A stretch of 51,360 bases of DNA from JAUNKE01 sp041853585 (lineage in GTDB: Bacteria > Bacillota > Clostridia > Peptostreptococcales > Filifactoraceae): contig JBGZSM010000078.1 in the NCBI GenBank assembly GCA_041853585.1, positions 1 to 51,360 of the forward strand. The letters run 5' to 3'. This document shows positions 42,635 through 50,652 of the stretch, in pieces. The position numbers and the translations under genes were made by a program. Position 1 is the first letter of the stretch; each line of letters begins with the position of its first letter. A model generated the notes under the pieces. That model was not told the origin of the DNA and made no database searches. It was given only the letters and a program-made list of their open reading frames with translations.

Positions 42635-43504
42635 ATGGAACAAAAATTACACATCAACTGGTATCCCGGTCACATGAAAAAGACCAAAGAATTGCTCCAA
42701 AGCAATCTCAAACTCGTGGATACCATTATCGAAGTCGTCGATGCTCGTGTTCCAAAATCAAGCAAGAATCCGGATATCGACCGATTGGCAGCAGGAAAAT
42801 CGCGGGTGCTTGTACTGAACAAAGAAGATTTGGCGGACGCGGCCACTACGGCGAAATGGAAAAAATATTATGAGCAAAAGGGCTACATCGTCGTTATGTT
42901 TAATGCGACCGGAAATGCCGGAGCCGACAAAATCACCTCGGCAATCAATCAGGCTTTTTTACCGACGAAAGAAAAATTGGAGAAAAAAGGAATGATTGCG
43001 CGAGCGCCGCGAGTGATGATTGTAGGAATTCCAAATTCCGGAAAATCCACACTCATCAACAAATTGTCCGGGAAAAAATCGACGCAGACCGGCGACCGAC
43101 CCGGTGTGACCAAAGGAAAACAGTGGGTGCGAATGCGCGGGAATCTCGAAATGCTCGATACGCCCGGAATTTTGTGGCCGAAATTTGAAGATGACCAAGT
43201 TTCGCTGATGTTGGCTTTTACGGGAGCCATCAAGGATGACATTTTGAACATTGAAGAAATCGGATTTGAATTTATACGATTTATGCAGAAAAATTATTTT
43301 GAAAATCTCAAGGAGCGATACGATTTGAAAAATGCTCAGGATGTGGAAACGATTGAGTTGATGAATGAGATTGCGAGCAATCGCGGATTTTTGAGTAAAG
43401 GAAAAGACATCGACTATCTGCGTACGGCAAAGACGGTGCTGGGCGAATTCCGAAGCGGACAGCTCGGAAAAATAACGCTCGAGCAACCCGATGAAGCGTT
43501 GTGA
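42635..43504 (+). CDS. rbgA: Ribosome biogenesis GTPase RbgA (YlqF)
   Basis: 289 residues. It is a circularly permuted GTPase needed late in 50S assembly. The motif order is G4 (V-L-N-K-E-D, about 62), G1 (G-I-P-N-S-G-K-S-T, about 131), then G3 (D-T-P-G, about 175). The N-terminal I-N-W-Y-P-G-H-M-K-K-T is diagnostic, and the C-terminal helical domain is about 190-280. Its place after rplS is standard in Firmicutes; the lepB often found between them is missing here. The ribosome site is AAAGGAG. Confidence 0.96.
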   Translation: MEQKLHINWYPGHMKKTKELLQSNLKLVDTIIEVVDARVPKSSKNPDIDRLAAGKSRVLVLNKEDLADAATTAKWKKYYEQKGYIVVMFNATGNAGADKITSAINQAFLPTKEKLEKKGMIARAPRVMIVGIPNSGKSTLINKLSGKKSTQTGDRPGVTKGKQWVRMRGNLEMLDTPGILWPKFEDDQVSLMLAFTGAIKDDILNIEEIGFEFIRFMQKNYFENLKERYDLKNAQDVETIELMNEIASNRGFLSKGKDIDYLRTAKTVLGEFRSGQLGKITLEQPDEAL

Positions 43505-43537
43505 GCGTTATCAAATAAAAGCGCCGAATAATCGGAG

Positions 43538-44317
43538 CTATTCTATAAAATTGGAGCAAAAGGACTTTCGATGAATCGGCGAGAGTCCTGATTTTTTGAT
43601 TGCCGCCGTATGCAGCGCAGTGCCGTAGCCGACATTGGACGCAAAATCATATTCGGGATATTTTTCAGCCATCCGCTCCATCCATCGGTCGCGATAGACC
43701 TTTGCCAAAATACTCGCACAGGCGATGGAGTAACTGTAAGCGTCACCTTTGACAATGTTTTTTTGCGGCAGCGGTTGACCGGTGATTTTCTGATTGCCAT
43801 CGACAAGTAACAAATCAATCGAAATGTTATCCTTTTGCATTAACATCTGCGTATGAGCGATGGCGGAATTCATTGCCATAAAAGTGGCATTCAGAATGTT
43901 TCTTTCGTCAATAACATGATTATCCGCTTCGCCGATGGAGCAGTACAAACTGTTGTCGATGATTTGTTGATACAATTCCTCGCGCTTGCTTTTGGACAAT
44001 TTTTTCGAGTCGTTGACCCATAGAATTGGCTTGCTGAAATCCATGACGACGCAGGCGGTTACGACCGGACCCGCCAAAGGCCCGCGCCCCACCTCATCCA
44101 CGCCGGCGACGACAGCTGCGCCGAAAGCCTTGTCGAAGGCAATCATCTTTTGAATACGCAAATTCTCATCTTCTATTTTTTTGAAATAATTTTGTCGCTC
44201 GACGAGTATTTTTTGAACGCCTTTTCGTGCATCGTCTTTCAAATCGTCGGCGATTTTTTCAAATTCCGCAAGATTCGCCTGCAAAATCATTTTTTTAATT
44301 TCCGCAATACTTTTCAT
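43538..44317 (-). CDS. rnhB: Ribonuclease HII
   Basis: 259 residues. It removes RNA from RNA-DNA hybrids and single ribonucleotides from DNA. Catalytic G-V-D-E-V-G-R-G-P-L-A-G (Asp74, Glu75) is present, with D-S-K-K-L-S and the later L-V-D-G-N and A-S-I-L-A-K-V-Y-R-D. An N-terminal helical extension of about 65 residues is common in Firmicutes. It is usually co-directional with rbgA; here it faces it, 33 bases apart, and follows plsY by two bases. The ribosome site is weak, so coupling to plsY is likely. Confidence 0.95.
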   Translation of the reverse strand: MKSIAEIKKMILQANLAEFEKIADDLKDDARKGVQKILVERQNYFKKIEDENLRIQKMIAFDKAFGAAVVAGVDEVGRGPLAGPVVTACVVMDFSKPILWVNDSKKLSKSKREELYQQIIDNSLYCSIGEADNHVIDERNILNATFMAMNSAIAHTQMLMQKDNISIDLLLVDGNQKITGQPLPQKNIVKGDAYSYSIACASILAKVYRDRWMERMAEKYPEYDFASNVGYGTALHTAAIKKSGLSPIHRKSFCSNFIE

Positions 44318-44319
44318 AA

Positions 44320-44940
44320 TTATTTTTTCAACTTCGATGTAATTTTGGTTTCGGTTTTATTGGCAATTCGTTTGAAATTTGGCCAATGCAAATATAAACT
44401 TTGAGCTGCAATCAAAATTGCAAACAAAACGGCCACCGTTCCCATCTTCAAATATAAACTGATTCCGATAAAATAAATGAGCAATGCCACCGTTCCCATC
44501 ACGATATAATTGCTTACCAATGCACTGATTACAAAAAGAATCAAGCCGAACAAAGAATACAGCGGATGAATCGCAATCATCAGACCGATGAGCGATGCCG
44601 TGCCTTTTCCGCCTTTGAAATTCAGATAGAACGGATAGTTATGTCCCAAGATGACAAAAAAACCGTTGAGCATTACCAAGAAAGGATAGTCGTTCACCCA
44701 TCCCCAAGCAATCATCTGTTTGAGCAATACAATAGACAGAATCGGTTTGAGAATATCCAGCAGCGCAACGACGATTCCCAGTCGCCAGCCGAAAGACGAA
44801 ACCGTATTGGAAGCGCCGGCATTTCCGAAGCCATGCTCGCGAATATCCTGTTTTTTTATCCACCGTATCAGCAGATAGGAACTTTGGAAACAACCGATAA
44901 AATATCCAAGCGCCGCGGCAATTAAAATTGATTGAAACAT
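44320..44940 (-). CDS. plsY: Acyl-phosphate:glycerol-3-phosphate acyltransferase PlsY
   Basis: 206 residues with several membrane helices. It makes lysophosphatidate from acyl-phosphate. Family motifs are H-G-F-G-N-A-G-A-S-N-T (about 36-46), G-H-N-Y-P-F-Y-L-N-F-K-G-G-K-G-T (about 100-115), and a late cytosolic loop. The ribosome site is AAAGGGG. It is first in the plsY-rnhB minus-strand pair and divergent from mtaB. Its partner plsX is not in the window. Confidence 0.95.
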   Translation of the reverse strand: MFQSILIAAALGYFIGCFQSSYLLIRWIKKQDIREHGFGNAGASNTVSSFGWRLGIVVALLDILKPILSIVLLKQMIAWGWVNDYPFLVMLNGFFVILGHNYPFYLNFKGGKGTASLIGLMIAIHPLYSLFGLILFVISALVSNYIVMGTVALLIYFIGISLYLKMGTVAVLFAILIAAQSLYLHWPNFKRIANKTETKITSKLKK

Positions 44941-45039
44941 AAATTCCCCTTTACTGTAAGACCTACATTCATACTACCATAGGATGATACTTTTTACTAG
45001 AATTTTTTGTTTCGCAAAGTCGTCAAAGCAACGAGAGTA

Positions 45040-45048
45040 TGCTATAAT
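45040..45048 (+). promoter_or_regulatory. Extended -10 promoter of mtaB
   Basis: TGCTATAAT, 18 bases before the mtaB start. The -35 at 17 bases is TCGTCA, moderate. The leader is therefore very short, barely longer than the AAGGAG site. Confidence 0.6.
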
Positions 45049-45065
45049 ACCGATAAGGAGAAAAT

Positions 45066-46439
45066 ATGCAAAATTTAATTACAAATATAGACTACAAAAA
45101 AGAAACAGCGATGAAAAAAACTTTGTTTTCATCCAACGAACCGATAAAAAAAGCGGGCATGATGACCTTGGGTTGTAAAGTCAACAAATACGAATCCGAA
45201 GCGGTCGAAGAATTGCTCAAGGAAGCGGGCTACCAAATCGTTCCTTTTACCGACTATGCCGATGTGTATATCATCAACACCTGTACGGTTACGGCGGTGT
45301 CCGCCAAAAAATCGAGGCAGATGATACGCAGGACGAAAAGAATCAATCCGAATTCCGTCGTGGCGGTCATGGGCTGCTATTCTCAAAAGTCGCCCGAGGA
45401 AGTGCTTGCGATTGATGAAGTGAATGTCGTATTCGGCACGAGCCGGCGAGAGTCGCTCATTTTGGAGCTTGAAAATCTTTCGCCCGATGACAAAAAGATT
45501 TTGGTCGACGACATTATGAAAATACGCGATTTTGAAGAAATGACGATTACGCAGGTCAGCGACAGAACGCGAGCGCTCATCAAAATTCAGGACGGTTGCG
45601 ACCGATTCTGCTCATACTGCATCATTCCATATACGAGAGGGCCGGTGCGCAGTCGAAGTTTGAGCAATATTATCCGTGAAACGAAACGACTCGCCGTAAA
45701 CGGATACAAAGAAGTCGTATTGACCGGAATTCATGTCGCCTCTTACGGAAAAGACAATGGCAGCAATCTCGCGGAAGTGATTACCGAAATTGCAAAAATC
45801 GACGGCATCGAGCGAATACGAACCAGCTCGGTCGAGCCCATCATTATCACGAAGGATTTTATGGACAAAGTATCGCAGGTCGAATCCTTCTGTCCGCATT
45901 TTCACTTGTCGATGCAAAGCGGAAGCGACGGCGTGCTCAAAAGAATGAATCGTCGTTATACCGCACAAGAATATCACGATGCGGTAGAAATGATACGGGC
46001 GTATTATCCGGATGCATCCATCACCACCGATGTCATCGTCGGTTTTCCGGGAGAGAGCGCTGAAGAATTTGAAGAAACCAGAGCGCTGCTTGAAAAAATA
46101 AAGTTATACGAAACTCATATCTTCAAATATTCCGAACGAGAAGGCACAAAGGCGGCTCAACTCAAAGACGATGTGACGCAGGAAGAAAAGTCAAGACGCA
46201 GCGATATTTTGATTCAGCTTTCCAAAGAAAATATGAATTATCATCAGCATGCTGTTTTGGGAACCGAGCTTGAAGTGCTTTTTGAAAGCGTGGATAAAAA
46301 TTATTACTATGGCCACACGAAAAATTATGTCAAAGTCGCCGTACCGTATCGTGAAGACAAATTGATAAATCAAATTGTCAAAGTCAAAGCGGGGGAGATC
46401 CAGGACGATTTTGTCGTCGGCGAGATTGTAGAAAATTGA
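45066..46439 (+). CDS. mtaB: tRNA t6A37 methylthiotransferase MtaB
   Basis: 457 residues. It converts t6A to ms2t6A at tRNA position 37 with two iron-sulfur clusters. The N-terminal T-L-G-C-K-V-N-K-Y-E-S-E is the MtaB form (compare RimO at 6506). The radical SAM cluster is C-D-R-F-C-S-Y-C at about 178-185. The TRAM domain is at the C-terminus. The first 30 residues are an extra leader of low complexity; a start at ATG 45111 is possible, but the AAGGAG site supports 45066. Confidence 0.93.
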   Translation: MQNLITNIDYKKETAMKKTLFSSNEPIKKAGMMTLGCKVNKYESEAVEELLKEAGYQIVPFTDYADVYIINTCTVTAVSAKKSRQMIRRTKRINPNSVVAVMGCYSQKSPEEVLAIDEVNVVFGTSRRESLILELENLSPDDKKILVDDIMKIRDFEEMTITQVSDRTRALIKIQDGCDRFCSYCIIPYTRGPVRSRSLSNIIRETKRLAVNGYKEVVLTGIHVASYGKDNGSNLAEVITEIAKIDGIERIRTSSVEPIIITKDFMDKVSQVESFCPHFHLSMQSGSDGVLKRMNRRYTAQEYHDAVEMIRAYYPDASITTDVIVGFPGESAEEFEETRALLEKIKLYETHIFKYSEREGTKAAQLKDDVTQEEKSRRSDILIQLSKENMNYHQHAVLGTELEVLFESVDKNYYYGHTKNYVKVAVPYREDKLINQIVKVKAGEIQDDFVVGEIVEN

Positions 46440-46465
46440 AATCGACGAAATGATTTATAAATACT

Positions 46466-46495
46466 ATTTTCAATTTTAGAATTCGAATTGAAAAT
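46466..46495. repeat. AT-rich 10-bp inverted repeat after mtaB
   Basis: ATTTTCAATT / AATTGAAAAT with a ten-base loop and no T-run. It is a weak hairpin that may mark the mtaB 3' end. The remaining gap to 46660 is AT-rich without other features. Confidence 0.3.
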
Positions 46496-46660
46496 CCGAA
46501 ACAAATTGCCAAATTATACTTTGGTAAAAATCCGGAATTAAAAAAACTTATTTTGAATTTTTAAAGCGATTGTACTTTCAGCATAATGGATAATTTACTG
46601 AGATGTGAAAGGTTATAAATCTTTAATTTTAATAAAAAATTTACTATGAGGAGGTATGAA

Positions 46661-46999
46661 ATGGATTGTATTTTTTGCAAAATCATCAATGGGGAAATTC
46701 CTTCCACCAAGGTGTATGAAAATGATAGAGTCCTTGCTTTTCGTGATATTGCACCGCAAGCCCCGAGCCATATCGTTTTAGTACCGAAAAAACATTACTC
46801 CGATATTTTAGACATCCCGAGCGATTCGGATGAAATGAATGAGATTTTGAAAGCGGTCAAGGAAATTGCAAAAATCGAGGGGATGGAAGAAAGCGGATTT
46901 CGAATTGTCAATAACTGCAAATCTGACGGACAACAGACGGTCTTTCATGTCCATTTTCACATTTTGGGAAAAAGACAGCTCACTTGGCCACCGGGCTAA
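46661..46999 (+). CDS. HIT-family nucleotide hydrolase/transferase
   Basis: 112 residues from ATG 46661, set by GAGGAGGT. The histidine triad is V-F-H-V-H-F-H near the C-terminus. The N-terminal D-C-I-F-C-K-I-I-N-G-E-I-P-S matches the HinT branch, which hydrolyses adenosine phosphoramidates and related nucleotides. The two N-terminal cysteines are common in this branch and may bind zinc. It is the last core-type gene before the accessory region. Confidence 0.93.
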   Translation: MDCIFCKIINGEIPSTKVYENDRVLAFRDIAPQAPSHIVLVPKKHYSDILDIPSDSDEMNEILKAVKEIAKIEGMEESGFRIVNNCKSDGQQTVFHVHFHILGKRQLTWPPG

Positions 47000-47009
47000 A
47001 ATAAAAATC

Positions 47010-47127
47010 AATAAAAATCTTCGGTGCGGCTTCGGCTGCACCGAGAACAAACAATGATATGCTGGAATTAACCTGGTAAAACAATGATAAAGACGATGTT
47101 GTTTATGAGCTATGATTTGTTGATGTT
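47010..47127. repeat. 118-bp direct repeat with UUCG hairpin, copy 1
   Basis: 115 of 118 bases match 48904-49021. It contains CGGTGCGGC-TTCG-GCTGCACCG (47022-47043), a nine-pair stem capped by a C(UUCG)G tetraloop. The rest includes GCTGGAATTAACCTGG and GACGATGTTGTTTATG. It lies between the HIT gene and the second lipoprotein gene. Confidence 0.85.
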
Positions 47128-47148
47128 TGATTAAATTAAGGGGGAGAA

Positions 47149-48825
47149 TTGAAAAATTATTTTAGAGAAGACAACCAGCTGAAATCTATACATAGAAAGG
47201 AAAAAAAGAGAACCGTACAAAAAAATAAAAAGCTGGAGCATTACCGAAAAATTATCTGTATTTGTTTAGCAGCATTGTTGTTGGTCGGTTGTGAGATACC
47301 GGTTGAACCGGATGACGGTGTTTACAGCGGTCGTAATTTTGTTCTGGAACAACAACAGTATGAGCGAGACCAAAAAGCGGAATTGATTATCAGTCAAGCG
47401 GAAAAATATCGTCGTCACTATCAAAACGGATTGTATTTTGAAGATTTTTCCAAAGAACAAAAAGAACTGAATAAAGTGTTTGAGAACTATCTTAAAGATA
47501 AGATACAGCAATTGATGGACGAAGATGAAGTAAACTTAAAAGGAAAACCGCATATTCTCAAGACGGATGCCGTTTTTGTCAATGAAGAAGTAAAGCGTTA
47601 CAAAGAAGGAAAAGCGACGGCGGAAGAAGTTGTATCCAAAGCCAGAAATATTATGAGTATGCGAATCGAATGGTACTGTTTTTTGGAAGAAGAAAATCAA
47701 GAAAATAAGTCATTTTATCTGGTGGATTTTGTAGAGGAACAATTACAGCCTATACTGGAAAATGACTATATCTATGCCGGTGTAGAGCATGTCGAGCTTT
47801 GGTTCTGGTCATATTACGATGGTATATTAAAAAGGTATCCGATTGAGGAGTTATATAACAAAAATTCTGCGGATTTATTAAGAAAAGAAGACTCTTTTTT
47901 TAGAGAGAACGGAAATTTTTTGGTAACTCCATTTGCACGAAAGACATCAGAAGGTGGTTTTTTTCTAGTTAATACAAAGGTAGGTGGCGAAGAAATAGAT
48001 TACACCTTAAAGAAGCTGAAAGAAAAATACAATCTGGAGTTTGAGCAATACAACGACAGCTGGTTTATGCCAAAAGGAAGACCGGATTTACTTTTTGAAG
48101 TGGAATGTAATGTGCATGATGATTACGACAAACGATATTGGGACTATTTTTTAGGACTGATGTATCAGGATATGATGATGAAAAAACTGCGAACATTGGT
48201 CGAAGAAGAAGGCTTGACGAATCAAGTATTGTTCTCAATCACGACGGACACCATTTCTCCAATCAATACATTTGAGAAAAAAGACCCGAACAGCTATGAT
48301 ATGAGTCAATTCGACAAAGACTCTTTTGATGTGAATCGTTTTTTGAAAAAAGGCTATATGAATAGTGCAAGGATTAATTTAATCCATCTGAAACGAAAGG
48401 AGGAAAAAATCGATTACGAATCATTGCAAAAACTGATTTTTAGAATCCACGATGAAACGACCTTAGGGATGGAAGATTATACCGGAAGCGATGGTTCTTC
48501 TTTGACTTCTGATTTGAAAGCAATCAATATATTTTTTTATGATGTGGAAGATTATGAGCGAAAGGTTTTGGTAGATTTATTTCAAAATGCGCCATTGACG
48601 GAAAGAACGGGATTATCTTCCGATTCCGAGAGTTTTAGCGTTTATGCAGAGAGAGGAAATTTTCCGGGCGTTCATTATTTGGATATTTTTGCAATCGAAG
48701 GATATACTTTGGATCAATATGGTCAGAGAACGCATAATTTAGGTATCGGTTCGGATCCGAGAAAACTTGTTCGTGAAAATGGAAGAATTTTTTATCCTGA
48801 AGAAGAAATCGAGGAAACGGAGTAA
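47149..48825 (+). CDS. Large predicted lipoprotein, paralogue of the one at 57-1682
   Basis: 558 residues from TTG 47149 (GGGGGAG site). The anchor is I-C-I-C-L-A-A-L-L-L-V-G-C, but it is preceded by 36 hydrophilic residues, longer than a normal lipoprotein leader. That leader (Y-F-R-E-D-N-Q-L-K-S-I-H-R-K-E) closely resembles residues 30-45 of the RTX exporter at 50653 (D-F-R-E-E-N-Q-S-E-S-I-H-K-K-E), also in DNA. The mature part shares Q-A-E-K-Y-x-x-H-Y-Q-N-G-L-Y and the V-D-L-F and H-Y-L-D-I-F blocks with the first lipoprotein. The gene is flanked by the two 118-bp repeats. The function is unknown; I infer a link to the RTX secretion genes. Confidence 0.82.
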   Translation: MKNYFREDNQLKSIHRKEKKRTVQKNKKLEHYRKIICICLAALLLVGCEIPVEPDDGVYSGRNFVLEQQQYERDQKAELIISQAEKYRRHYQNGLYFEDFSKEQKELNKVFENYLKDKIQQLMDEDEVNLKGKPHILKTDAVFVNEEVKRYKEGKATAEEVVSKARNIMSMRIEWYCFLEEENQENKSFYLVDFVEEQLQPILENDYIYAGVEHVELWFWSYYDGILKRYPIEELYNKNSADLLRKEDSFFRENGNFLVTPFARKTSEGGFFLVNTKVGGEEIDYTLKKLKEKYNLEFEQYNDSWFMPKGRPDLLFEVECNVHDDYDKRYWDYFLGLMYQDMMMKKLRTLVEEEGLTNQVLFSITTDTISPINTFEKKDPNSYDMSQFDKDSFDVNRFLKKGYMNSARINLIHLKRKEEKIDYESLQKLIFRIHDETTLGMEDYTGSDGSSLTSDLKAINIFFYDVEDYERKVLVDLFQNAPLTERTGLSSDSESFSVYAERGNFPGVHYLDIFAIEGYTLDQYGQRTHNLGIGSDPRKLVRENGRIFYPEEEIEETE

Positions 48826-48903
48826 TTGTTCAGAAGTGTTTATGTAATTTGGTTTATGATTAGATTTTTCGATTTCAAATTTTGCCATTAAAAACAAAAA
48901 ATA

Positions 48904-49021
48904 AATAAAAATCTTCGGTGCGGCTTCGGCTGCACCGAGAACAAAAAATGATATGCTGGAATTAACCTGGTAACACAATGATAAAGACGATGTTGTTTAT
49001 GATCTATGATTTGTTGATGTT
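48904..49021. repeat. 118-bp direct repeat with UUCG hairpin, copy 2
   Basis: Three bases differ from 47010-47127. The hairpin is at 48916-48937. The two copies bracket the lipoprotein gene in the same orientation, so recombination between them would delete it cleanly. Confidence 0.85.
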
Positions 49022-49072
49022 ATAAGAATGGCGGTGTTATCACTGATGCTATATTGAAGGGAAAAGCCGATT

Positions 49073-49165
49073 ACATTCAAGTATCTTGAAAGAAGATGCA
49101 AAGCACTTGACTGTACTCCTAATGATGTTATTCGCTTTGATGATGAATGGAAAGGAAGAGTATGA
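49073..49165 (+). pseudogene. C-terminal remnant of an XRE-family regulator
   Basis: The frame encodes F-K-Y-L-E-R-R-C-K-A-L-D-C-T-P-N-D-V-I-R-F, the typical end of small Cro/CI-type regulators. The DNA-binding part is missing; upstream sequence is in other frames and then becomes the 118-bp repeat. Its TGA overlaps the ATG of the YhcG gene remnant (ATGA), so the two once formed a cassette. Confidence 0.5.
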
Positions 49166-50229
49166 ACGAAATTAAGTTAAAAGACGAAAGTGCAATGAGT
49201 GAACTTTAAGATGAAATAAAGACCTTGGTCATTCATTCAAGAAACCATATTGTTACAGAAATAAATTCAACCTTGCTTCAAACATACTGGGATATTGGCA
49301 AGAGGATTGTTACGAATGAATAAAATCATTCTGAAAGAGCAGAATATGGAGCAGAGTTACTCAAGAACCTTTCTAAAAAATTGACCAAAGAGTTTGGAAG
49401 GGGATTTTCCAGATCCAACCTTCAAAATATGAGAAACTTATATTTACTTTATCCATAATGCCAGACACTGTCTGGCAAATCAAGTTGGTCACATTATAAC
49501 GAGTTATATCAATATCTGACGATAACAGACGCTCTTTTTATGAAAAAGAATGTCAAAATGCCGGATGGTCGGTAAGAGAACTTAAACGACAAATATCTAC
49601 ATCGTTATATGAGAGATTGTTGCTTTCCGCCGGAAAAGAAAATAAGGAAAAAATATTAGAATTAGCATTAAAAGGAAATGAGATACAGACTTCTTCAGAT
49701 ATCGTCAAAGATCCTTATGTTTTTGAGTTTTTAGGACTGCCCGAAGAAAAGCCGATAATGGAGAGTGATTTAGAAAAAGCCTTAATTACTCACATTGAAA
49801 ATTTTTTTGCTGGAGCTTGGGAAAGGTTTTATGTATGTCGGTTCTCAACAGAGGGCAACTTTGGGAAATACACATTATTATGTGGATATGGTGTTTTATA
49901 ACAAAATACTCCGAAGTTATGTTTTGATTGAATTGAAAACAGGAAAATTGATGCCTGAAGCCGTGGGACAACTCAATATGTATCTGAATTATTTCAGAGA
50001 AGAAGTAAATGACGAAATGGATTCGGAACCAATTGGCATTATTTTATGTACCGACAAGGAAAACATACAAGCCGAATATGCACTCGGCGGCATTTCCAAT
50101 ACCATCTTTGCGTCAAGATATACACTGTATATTCCAAATAAAGATGTACTTCAAGCCGAACTTGAAAAAGTAATTGATGCTTATGAAAAAGGTAAATTAA
50201 AACAAACAAGAAGAAATCAAAATGAATAA
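49162..50229 (+). pseudogene. Decayed YhcG/DUF1016-family PDDEXK nuclease gene
   Basis: Starting at ATG 49162 (GGAAGG site), the frame runs with in-frame stops at TAA 49207 and TAA 49321 and at least two frameshifts (near 49455 and near 49800). The pieces are consistent with one family: V-I-H-S-R, L-L-Q-T-Y-W-D-I-G-K-R-I-V, G-R-G-F-S-R-S-N-L-Q-N-M-R, Y-E-K-E-C, W-S-V-R-E-L-K-R-Q-I, then the nuclease core H-Y-Y-V-D-M-V-F-Y-N and I-E-L-K-T-G-K-L, and the tail up to 50229. The largest intact piece is 49795-50229. YhcG-type proteins are thought to be nucleases linked to DNA repair or phage defence. The many lesions show it is dead. Confidence 0.8.
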
Positions 50230-50320
50230 AAAGCATAATTTGGAATTTCAATACAATAAAAAATTTAAAAGATTTTATGCAGAACTAAAAATTCCAATTC
50301 TCAAATTAGATTTCAAACTT

Positions 50321-50349
50321 CGGTGCGGCTTCGGCTGCACCGATTTTTT
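50321..50349 (+). terminator. UUCG hairpin terminator after the YhcG remnant
   Basis: It is the same hairpin as in the two 118-bp repeats (CGGTGCGGC-TTCG-GCTGCACCG), here followed by a run of six T, so it is a complete terminator. It suggests the repeat began as a terminator cassette. Confidence 0.8.
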
Positions 50350-50393
50350 AGTGCAATAATTTTATGAAAGTAGATGCTTTTTATACTTCTTTT

Positions 50394-50550
50394 ATACTAA
50401 TACTTAATACCCCACAAAAAAATATTCTTTTTCCGTTCCGATGGAACGGCGGAACGGTGGGGTCGCCGTTCCCTACAAGGCAGGAAGCAAAAAACGGTTA
50501 TTCAAAATACAAATTATTAATAACTCTGTTTTTTAATGGGTTTAGTATTA
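50394..50550. mobile_element. MITE-like dispersed repeat (copy 3 of 3)
   Basis: Left end ATACTAATACTTAATA and right end (reversed) ATACTAAACCC form an imperfect terminal inverted repeat. The centre carries CGTTCC-GAT-GGAACG and GGAACGGCG / CGCCGTTCC hairpins, then CAAAAAACGGTTATTCAAAA as in the 37497 copy. It lies just upstream of the promoter of the RTX exporter gene. Confidence 0.65.
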
Positions 50551-50600
50551 GAATGAATTTACAAGAAGGGAGAAATAACTATAATTTATACAAAAAAGAA

Positions 50601-50629
50601 TTGTCAAGCAAACGATTTTATGCTAAAAT
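50601..50629 (+). promoter_or_regulatory. Promoter of the RTX exporter gene
   Basis: TTGTCA, 17 bases, TAAAAT with TG extension (TGCTAAAAT). It is 50 bases downstream of the MITE-like element. Confidence 0.65.
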
Positions 50630-50652
50630 CAATTCATAAAAACGAGCAAATA

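Noticed and set aside
43505..43537. Terminator between the convergent rbgA and rnhB genes
   Set aside because: Only a four-pair CCGA/TCGG stem with an interrupted T-run is present, too weak to call.
49162..49323. In-frame stops in the YhcG gene as recoded codons (selenocysteine or suppressor)
   Set aside because: The stops are TAA, not TGA, and there are also frameshifts, so decay explains the data better.
50364..50639. 91-codon frame across the third repeat copy
   Set aside because: It is a chance frame through repeat and promoter sequence with no ribosome site.
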